DNA from: Bradyrhizobium valentinum
GTDB taxonomy: Bacteria; Pseudomonadota; Alphaproteobacteria; Rhizobiales; Xanthobacteraceae
Direction of reading: 5' to 3'
Length of the DNA stretch: 64,000 nt
Assembly: GCF_001440405.1 (NCBI RefSeq)
Contig: NZ_LLXX01000101.1
Span: 1 to 64,000, forward strand
Shown: piece by piece, positions 58,106 through 64,000 of the stretch
Position numbering within the stretch: the stretch's first letter is position 1
Layout: each line of letters opens with the position of its first letter
The notes under the pieces: generated by a model
Databases searched by the model: none
Seen by the model: the letters and a program-made list of their open reading frames with translations, nothing else
What the model was told of the DNA's origin: nothing
Translations under genes and position numbers: made by a program

Positions 58106-59223
58106 TGATTTTGCTTTCCTGGAGACAGGACATGCATCGACGAGAAATACGCCGAGACGTCTTCGATCTGCTGCTCGCTGAGAGATCGCGCAATCGGCGC
58201 CATGATCTCGGAACGCGAGGTATGTGCATTTCTCCAAAGACGCAGGCGATTGGCCATGTAGGCTGCATGCTGTCCGGCAAGGCGTGGGTAGACTTCGAGC
58301 GATGAGGTGTTGTGGCAGTCCATGCAGGGAGGGATTTTCGCATCGAGATCGCCGCGGGTCGCGAGCATGCGGCCACGTTCGACAGCTTCATCGCTCGATG
58401 ACGGCTCCGGTCTGGCCGGCGGCGCCAGCCCGGCGTAGTAGCGCGCTACTCGCTCGCGGTCTTCGGCGGAAAGTTCGCTAGCCTGCGGCTGCATGATCCC
58501 GCTCGGGCGGCGCGCGTTCGCGTAGTCCTCGAGCGCCGCCATTAAAAAGCCGGCGGGTTGGCCGTGCAGAACCGGCACGAGACGACTTTTCGGTCCGCGC
58601 TGTTTCTCTCCATGGCAGCGTGCACACGCGCTCGCTGCGCCGGACGTCGCCTCCGTCGTCGCGATTTCGCGTCCGCTTTGCGCAGGAACGGTCAGCCCGC
58701 CCAGCGCCATCTCGCGATAGGCGGCTGCATCCAACGTGGGAAGGAGCCTTAGAAAGGCAACGACTGCCCAGACCTCGTCGTCCCGCTCCTGGGCCACCCA
58801 GGCCGGCATGCCGGTGTACTTGATGCCGTTCTTGACGATCCAGAACAGCTCCCGATCGCGCCACTCTCGCATTGATTTCGACAGATCCGGCGGGGAGGGC
58901 AGCATGCTTTGCGCGATCGGGCTGACCGGTACGCCGGGTGCGCCATGACAGAAGGCGCATCCGCTATGGAAATGAGCGGCGCCAAGCGTCGCCAGGTCTT
59001 TGCTGTCCAGTGGCCGGGCCTCGATGCCGAGCGCATGAGTTCTGACGGAATTCGTCATCCCAAATGTCAGAATTGCGTCTATCGCGGCCCAGTGGCCGCG
59101 ACTTGCGGCAACGTTGTAGAGGCCGGACCATGCCAGGAGAAATCCTCCCAGAGCGATTGAAGTAAGGCCGAGCAAGATCAGGCGGACGGACAATAGCAAG
59201 CGAGATCGTGGAATGGTGCGCAC
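58102..59223 (-). CDS. Membrane-anchored three-haem cytochrome c
   Basis: An N-terminal membrane anchor (LLLSVRLILLGLTSIALGGF) precedes three CxxCH sites: CAFCH at 89-93, CARCH at 200-204 and CMDCH at 300-304. Candidate axial Met residues follow each (TGMPAW, SGIMQPQ, SEIMAPI). The last two domains resemble diheme cytochrome c4, with a third domain added in front. It lies between ctaG and coxB with near-zero spacing, so it probably feeds electrons to this oxidase. Confidence 0.85.
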   Translation of the reverse strand: MRTIPRSRLLLSVRLILLGLTSIALGGFLLAWSGLYNVAASRGHWAAIDAILTFGMTNSVRTHALGIEARPLDSKDLATLGAAHFHSGCAFCHGAPGVPVSPIAQSMLPSPPDLSKSMREWRDRELFWIVKNGIKYTGMPAWVAQERDDEVWAVVAFLRLLPTLDAAAYREMALGGLTVPAQSGREIATTEATSGAASACARCHGEKQRGPKSRLVPVLHGQPAGFLMAALEDYANARRPSGIMQPQASELSAEDRERVARYYAGLAPPARPEPSSSDEAVERGRMLATRGDLDAKIPPCMDCHNTSSLEVYPRLAGQHAAYMANRLRLWRNAHTSRSEIMAPIARSLSEQQIEDVSAYFSSMHVLSPGKQNH

Positions 59224-59224
59224 G

Positions 59225-59875
59225 CTAGCGGCCGGCGAGAAGTCTGCGGTGCGGCAAAATGGCTGCCGAGGTCTGCGGGCGGCCGATCAACTGTACGGTG
59301 ATGATCAGGGCCGCGACCAGGTAGCTCAACGGACAAGCCGTTATCATGAGAAGGCCGGCCATATGCTGGTCATCAAGTGCGCGAAATGCCGGCAAATGCT
59401 CTGCAGCATGAACGAGGTGACCGGCGGACTCGTAAAGGCTTCTCGGTGCAAAGATCAGCAAGGCTGCCAGCAGGCATGCCAGTTTCCCGGTGAGCAGCAG
59501 GGCCGCGATAGCCTGCCAGCGCGCGGCGGAGGTCGTCAGCAGGGTGAACCAGAAGAACACGGCAGCCAGCAACAGAACGCCGTGGAGTGCGAGGCCGACG
59601 GCCGGAGATCGAACAATGATGGCGTGAACGGCGGGAGCATGCCACGTCCAGAGCAGCATGATCTGGACAAGGGTTGCGATCCACAGCCAGGAAACCCGAA
59701 TGTCCCGCGCTGGCCCGTAAGCAATTGCCCATGCTGCCAGTAGCGGCGCCACGACATTCATGGAGGCGATATGAAGCATCATGTGCCTCGAGACATGCCC
59801 GAGGTCGTACGTCGCGAGGACGGTCGCCCCGGCAACGAGAACGGCGGAAGCGCTTGCCAGGGCTGGTTTGATCAT
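59225..59875 (-). CDS. ctaG: caa3-type oxidase assembly protein CtaG
   Basis: 216 residues, with about six transmembrane helices (LASASAVLVAGATVLATYDL, MNVVAPLLAAWAIAYGPARD, WLWIATLVQIMLLWTWHAPA, VGLALHGVLLLAAVFFWFTL, LLTGKLACLLAALLIFAPRS, LMITACPLSYLVAALIITVQ). Conserved His-containing DLGHVSRHMMLHI, TWHAPAVH and DDQHMAGLLM fit the Caa3_CtaG family, thought to supply copper to CuB. First gene of the oxidase operon. Confidence 0.88.
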   Translation of the reverse strand: MIKPALASASAVLVAGATVLATYDLGHVSRHMMLHIASMNVVAPLLAAWAIAYGPARDIRVSWLWIATLVQIMLLWTWHAPAVHAIIVRSPAVGLALHGVLLLAAVFFWFTLLTTSAARWQAIAALLLTGKLACLLAALLIFAPRSLYESAGHLVHAAEHLPAFRALDDQHMAGLLMITACPLSYLVAALIITVQLIGRPQTSAAILPHRRLLAGR

Positions 59876-60051
59876 CCGGATGCTCAAGGGCCGGCTCGCT
59901 CCTTGGATGCCCAAGGTGATTCAGGAATACGCGGCGGGTCGCCCAAAACCAACGACATCCCGGCGCAAGGGTTCCATTTGAAGGACCTGCCGGCGGATTT
60001 TCAAACCTCGGGCGATGAGCGCCGCGAGAATGAGAAGCCGTATCCACCCGT

Positions 60052-60115
60052 CATTGCGAGGAGCAATGACGGACAAGGCAGCAGCGGGCAGGCCGTCGCT
60101 TTGCTCCTCGCAATG
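60052..60115. repeat. Palindromic intergenic repeat
   Basis: CATTGCGAGGAGCAA (60052-60066) and TTGCTCCTCGCAATG (60101-60115) form perfect 15-bp arms around 34 bases. Sequences of this type (CATTGCGAGGAGC...) are dispersed extragenic repeats in Bradyrhizobium. It lies in the ctaG-LysR intergenic region (59876-60261), which otherwise holds no gene. Confidence 0.7.
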
Positions 60116-60261
60116 CCGCTGATAGGGTTGAAAAATGAGGTGATATGAGAGCCAAATACCCCCGGAAATCCCGTGCTCCGGATGCCGCTTTTGAAGTGTT
60201 GATACCCGCCCGTCCATGCTACTTCTGGCCGCCGGGCGACTAACTTCCTAGGACCATACCT

Positions 60262-61152
60262 TTGATCGACAAGCTTGAACTCCTGCTGGCGCTCGCAAAG
60301 GAGCGACATTTCGGACGGGCGGCGGAAGCCTGCGGCGTCACCCAGCCGACCATGTCGACCAGCCTCAAGCAGCTCGAGGAAATTCTCGGCGTCATGCTGG
60401 TGCAGCGCGGTTCCCGCTTTCAGGGATTTACGCCGGAGGGCGAGCGCACCCTCGACTGGGCGCGGCGCATCGTCGGCGACGCCCGCGCGATGCGGCAGGA
60501 GATCAACAGCCTCAAGGACAAGCTCTCCGGCGAGATCAGGATCGCCGCGATCCCAACCGTGCTCGGCATGGTGGCGTCGCTGACGACGCCGTTCCGCGCG
60601 CGGTACCCGGACGTGCGCTTTCGTATCCAGTCCTGCACGTCGGCCGACGTGCTGGGCCTGCTCGAAAATCTCGAGGTCGACGCCGGGCTGACCTATATCG
60701 AGAACGAGCCGATCGGCAAGGTTCGCACCATTCCGCTCTACAACGAGAGCTATCGCCTGCTGACCTCGCCCGATGCCATGTTCGGGGATCGCAAGCAGGT
60801 CACCTGGAAGGAAGTCGGGCAGGTGCCGCTGTGCCTCTTGACGCCGGACATGCAGAACCGCCGCATCATCGATCGCGCCCTGGCGTCGGTCGGCGCCGAG
60901 GCCACGCCGACGCTGACGTCGAACTCGCTTGTGGTCCTCTACACCCATGTGAAGACCGGGCGTTGGGCGAGCGTGATGCCGGCAAAACTCGCGGAGACCC
61001 TGGGGCTGGCGGACACCATCCGCAGCATTCCGATCGTCGATCCCGTCGTCGACTACAGCGTCGGGATGGTGATCCCGCAGCGCGATCCGATGACGCCGCT
61101 GATCGCGGCGCTGGTGCAGGTCGCCCGCGAAGTGGCGCCGACGCTGGAGTAG
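60262..61152 (+). CDS. LysR-family transcriptional regulator, candidate fds regulator
   Basis: 296 residues from a TTG start. The winged HTH is LLLALAKERHFGRAAEACGV, TQPTMSTSLKQLEEILGVML, VQRGSRFQGFTPEGERTLDW. The effector domain begins GEIRIAAIPTVLGMVASLTT, with DAGLTYIENEPIGKVRTIPL. In related rhizobia a very similar LysR protein sits directly before fdsGBA, so this may be the formate regulator, here parted from its operon by 12 kb. That link is from memory of gene order, not shown in this sequence. Confidence 0.85.
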   Translation: MIDKLELLLALAKERHFGRAAEACGVTQPTMSTSLKQLEEILGVMLVQRGSRFQGFTPEGERTLDWARRIVGDARAMRQEINSLKDKLSGEIRIAAIPTVLGMVASLTTPFRARYPDVRFRIQSCTSADVLGLLENLEVDAGLTYIENEPIGKVRTIPLYNESYRLLTSPDAMFGDRKQVTWKEVGQVPLCLLTPDMQNRRIIDRALASVGAEATPTLTSNSLVVLYTHVKTGRWASVMPAKLAETLGLADTIRSIPIVDPVVDYSVGMVIPQRDPMTPLIAALVQVAREVAPTLE

Positions 61153-61153
61153 G

Positions 61154-63466
61154 TCACGCGGCTACTGCCTCGACCTTTGCTTTCGCCATCGGCTGCTGCG
61201 GTTCGCGCGGCAGGACGATGCGGACGACGGTGCCGGTGCCAAGCTTCGAGCGCAGCCGCATCGTTCCGCCGTGCAGGCTGGTCAGCGACCGCGCGATGGC
61301 AAGGCCGAGACCGGAGCCCTGGTAGGTCTTGGTGAGCTGGCTCTCGACCTGTTCGAACGGGTTGCCGAGCCGCCGCAGCGAGGCCGGCGCGATGCCGATG
61401 CCGGTATCGGCGATCATCAGCACGATCGAGTTGGGCAGCACGTGGCTCCGCACGGTGACCTTGCCGTCGTCGGGGGTGAACTTCACGGCGTTGGACAACA
61501 GGTTGACGAAGATCTGCTTGACCGCGCGGCGGTCGGCCATCACGGAAATGGTGCTTTCGATATCGGCGTCCAGCGTCAGATGCTTGTCCTCGGCGCGCCC
61601 GGAGACCACGCGCAGCGACTCCGCCAGTATCTTCGACAGGTCGAGTTGCTCCATGTCGAGCTTCATGCGGCCGGCCTCGATCTTCGACATGTCGAGGATG
61701 TCGTTGATGACTTCGAGCAGGTATTTTCCGCTGGTCAGGATGTCGTGGCAGTACTCCTGATACTTGTCGGAGCCGAGCACGCCGAACATGCCGCTGCCCA
61801 TGATCTCGGAGAAGCCGATGATGGCGTTCAGCGGCGTGCGCAGCTCGTGGCTCATATTGGCGAGGAATTTCGACTTGGCCTGGTTGGCCTCCTCGGCGCG
61901 GTTCTTCTCCTGCGAATATTTTTCGGCAAGATCAGCCAGCTCCGCCTTCGAGCGCTTGAGGTCGAGCACGTTGGCGCGCATCCGCGCGTCGTTCTCGATC
62001 AGCTTCTGCTCGTGTTCCTTGATGCGGGTGATGTCGGTGCCGACCGAGACGTAGCCGCCGTCCTTGGTGCGACGTTCAGAGATGTGCAGCCAGCTTCCGT
62101 CGTCGAGCTGCGCTTCGAAGGTGCGGGCTCCCGGCGCTTGCGCGCCGGTCTCCTGCAGTCTGGTGCGCACTTCCGGCATGCTGCCGACCTCGATGACGGT
62201 CTCGTACGACGTGCCGGGGGTCACCGCCGTATCGGGCAGTTTGTGCAGCCGCTGGAAGTGCGAATTGCAGAGCACGAGGCGGTCTTCCGCGTCCCACAGC
62301 ACGAAGGCTTCCGGGATGGTCTCGATCGCGTCGCGCAGCCGCAGGTCGGCTTCCACGGTCTTCTCGGCGAGGCTCTTCTGCTCGGTGATGTCGACCGCGA
62401 TGCCGATCAGGTGCAACCCGCCGTCTGCCGAGGTGTGGCTGAGCTCGCAGCGCACCCGCAGCCAGATCCAGTGGCCGCCGGTGTGCTGCATGCGGAAGCT
62501 CTGGTCGATGTGGTCGAGCTTGCCGGCGATCATCTGGTCGGCGATCGCAAACAGGTCGATGTCGTCGGATTTCACCAGCGCGTTGACTTCGCCGAAGGTG
62601 AGGAGATCGTTGCGGGAGTCGAGCCCGAGCATCGTGAACATCGATGCCGACCAGAAGATCCTGCCGCGGGAGAGGTCCCAGTCCCACAATCCGCAGCGGC
62701 CGCGATTGAGCGCGGTGTCGATCCGGCCGCGCACCGCGTCGTTGATGAGGTCGCCCTCGCGGGCGCGGGTCGACTGCCAGTGGAAGGCGAAGCCGAGGAT
62801 CAGCACGACGAAGCCCGTGGTGGCCGAGAGCGTCACCGACAATGCGGCGTCCGAACCCCACAGCGGCTCGTTCTTTTCCTGGATGACGATGACCTGGCCC
62901 GGCAGCGACTTGACCAGCTTCGAGATCGCCATGGCGCCATTGCCGTTCGGAAGCGTCATGTCGGTGACGACGCCCTGCTGGCCGGGAGCGGCGAGCAGTT
63001 GCGCCGTGCTGATGACGTCGAGGATGCGATCGCTGCCGCCTAGGCTGCTCTCGATCGGCACGCGGGCCAGGATCCGGTGATCGGAGCCGGTGATGATGAC
63101 ATGGCGGCCGGAGGCGACGCCCCAGGCCGGAATCAGGTCGGGCAGCAGGCTCTGTAGCCGCTCGATGCTGGCGGCGCGGTCCTGCCGGATGGCGGCGAAG
63201 CGGTCGAGCCGTTCGGCCAGGAGATCCGTGAGCGCGGAGAGGTCGCGCTTCATGGCGGCGCGTTTTTGCCGGCTCTGGTCGATCACCTGCACGAAGGCGC
63301 CGAGGCAGATGGTGATGAGGAAGGCAATGATGAGCGTCGGCACGGCGCGACGAAGCGCCGGCTCAGCAGTGAGCAGCCGGTGGTAGGCAGGTTTCGCAAT
63401 CGATTGCGCCAATCCCTTGATCGAATCGGATTGGACACACGCGTTCGCTGCATGCGCGCGCGCCAT
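61154..63466 (-). CDS. PAS-domain sensor histidine kinase
   Basis: 770 residues. Transmembrane helices lie near 45-65 (LIIAFLITICLGAFVQVI) and 210-230 (LSATTGFVVLILGFAF) around a periplasmic domain. Two PAS domains follow: CGLWDWDLSRGRIFWSASMF through LIGIAVDITEQ, then IETIPEAFVLWDAEDRLVLC through VSVGTDITRI. A coiled coil precedes HisKA, FLANMSHELRTPLNAIIGFS, and the ATPase domain (IFVNLLSNAVKFTPDDG, IADTGIGIAPASL, GSGLGLAIA). The layout is that of PleC/PdhS-like kinases. No response regulator is adjacent. It ends 1 base from the convergent LysR stop. Confidence 0.9.
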   Translation of the reverse strand: MARAHAANACVQSDSIKGLAQSIAKPAYHRLLTAEPALRRAVPTLIIAFLITICLGAFVQVIDQSRQKRAAMKRDLSALTDLLAERLDRFAAIRQDRAASIERLQSLLPDLIPAWGVASGRHVIITGSDHRILARVPIESSLGGSDRILDVISTAQLLAAPGQQGVVTDMTLPNGNGAMAISKLVKSLPGQVIVIQEKNEPLWGSDAALSVTLSATTGFVVLILGFAFHWQSTRAREGDLINDAVRGRIDTALNRGRCGLWDWDLSRGRIFWSASMFTMLGLDSRNDLLTFGEVNALVKSDDIDLFAIADQMIAGKLDHIDQSFRMQHTGGHWIWLRVRCELSHTSADGGLHLIGIAVDITEQKSLAEKTVEADLRLRDAIETIPEAFVLWDAEDRLVLCNSHFQRLHKLPDTAVTPGTSYETVIEVGSMPEVRTRLQETGAQAPGARTFEAQLDDGSWLHISERRTKDGGYVSVGTDITRIKEHEQKLIENDARMRANVLDLKRSKAELADLAEKYSQEKNRAEEANQAKSKFLANMSHELRTPLNAIIGFSEIMGSGMFGVLGSDKYQEYCHDILTSGKYLLEVINDILDMSKIEAGRMKLDMEQLDLSKILAESLRVVSGRAEDKHLTLDADIESTISVMADRRAVKQIFVNLLSNAVKFTPDDGKVTVRSHVLPNSIVLMIADTGIGIAPASLRRLGNPFEQVESQLTKTYQGSGLGLAIARSLTSLHGGTMRLRSKLGTGTVVRIVLPREPQQPMAKAKVEAVAA

Positions 63467-63660
63467 GCTTTAGACCCCCGCCGAAGGCTCTTTTGCACAC
63501 TGTCCGGATGCGCGCCCCACGTCGCTTCCGAATCATAGCGATTTGAATCCAGTTTTTCCGGGCTGTCGAGAGTCAACGATTCGTTAATTCGAAATAAATC
63601 TTGTCCAACGCGAATTAAGGCATCGCCAAGCGAGTCCGAAACGGGAACGCGCCCGCAAAA

Positions 63661-64000
63661 CTACGCGCGCGGCGGTTCGGCATGACTGATGACGCGCTTG
63701 ATCGAAGGGAACGCGCCGCGCAGCGCGCGCTCGATCTCGTCGACCTTCTCGTGCACCTTGATGACGCTCATCGACGGTGCGGCGCGGCAGTGGAAATTAA
63801 CGATTTCGCCGGCATCGGTGTCGCGCACCCGCACATTGTGAATGTCGTGGATCGCGCCATTGCCGGCAAATCGCGACAACGCGGCCTTGATGGTCTCGAC
63901 GCGCTCGGGCGCGGCGTCGGTGCCGTGCGGCAGTTCCGGCTCGAGCGGTTCGATGTGGGTGTCGACCTCGACATCCTCACCGAAATCCCCGCGGATGCTG
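63661..64000 (-). CDS. Cation diffusion facilitator, C-terminal part
   Basis: The gene runs off the right edge. The visible 112 residues (DVEVDTHIEPLEPELPHGTD, ERVETIKAALSRFAGNGAIH, DIHNVRVRDTDAGEIVNFHC, SVIKVHEKVDEIERALRGAF, PSIKRVISHAEPPRA) match the cytoplasmic dimerisation domain of CDF-family divalent-metal transporters (ZitB/FieF type). His and Asp residues in the HNVRVRDTDAG and HCR segments are typical. The membrane part lies outside. Confidence 0.85.
   Translation of the reverse strand, partial: SIRGDFGEDVEVDTHIEPLEPELPHGTDAAPERVETIKAALSRFAGNGAIHDIHNVRVRDTDAGEIVNFHCRAAPSMSVIKVHEKVDEIERALRGAFPSIKRVISHAEPPRA

Noticed and set aside
1..64000. CRISPR array, rRNA genes, intact insertion sequence
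   Set aside because: I looked for regularly spaced repeats, rRNA-like blocks and transposase motifs (DDE pattern, terminal inverted repeats around an ORF) and saw none.

Overview
The window looks like chromosomal DNA of a Bradyrhizobium-type alphaproteobacterium (Nitrobacteraceae). The basis is GC-rich core genes with the rhizobial formate dehydrogenase set fdsGBA-fdhD-fdsD, an alphaproteobacterial GlnE, a methanethiol methyltransferase of the MddA type, a caa3-like oxidase cluster, and many short ORFs whose shapes I recognise only from Bradyrhizobium and relatives. All functional calls come from reading motifs and family resemblance; no search was run.

Region 1 (about 1-27.65 kb) is an accessory island. 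It has short ORFs of mixed strand and many relics: a half AraC regulator, a DNA-ligase tail, a frameshifted integrase, a 3' half tRNA relic, and three copies of one small gene, each broken. The intact parts are: a four-gene operon around a dihydrodipicolinate-synthase-like enzyme (4.0-6.3 kb); a two-gene HTH/small-basic-protein module behind palindromes (8.3-9.1 kb); a three-gene lipoprotein/secreted-protein operon (9.4-11.0 kb); an SRAP/YedK protein with a coupled partner; a DUF2285 protein; a PIN-domain protein with an unknown partner (18.9-20.5 kb); an XRE regulator; and a block ending in a P4-type tyrosine integrase (26.2-27.4 kb). The right edge appears to lie at 27.55-27.65 kb, where two 19-bp direct repeats resemble the 3' end of a response-regulator gene. 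The left edge is outside the window.

Region 2 (27.67-32.07 kb) is core: a sensor kinase translationally coupled to glnE. The response regulator that usually precedes such a kinase is missing here, presumably displaced by the island. Region 3 (32.1-37.8 kb) is a heavy-metal RND efflux operon with His-rich periplasmic proteins. Region 4 (38-41.9 kb) has small ORFs, a putative ATC-hydrolase-family protein, and an ECF sigma/anti-sigma pair facing a DUF4394 protein.

Region 5 (41.9-48.0 kb) encodes the NAD-linked molybdenum formate dehydrogenase. A perfect palindrome lies upstream of fdsG, and a LysR gene that may be its regulator sits 12 kb away at 60.3 kb. Region 6 (48.1-54.3 kb) holds mddA, a DUF1127-like gene, and a three-gene signalling operon: winged-helix/TPR regulator, ABC-type binding protein, class III cyclase. 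Region 7 (54.2-59.9 kb) is a coupled caa3-like oxidase operon with fused subunits I and III, a cytochrome-c-fused subunit II and a three-haem cytochrome. The window ends with the LysR gene, a PAS sensor kinase and the tail of a cation diffusion facilitator.
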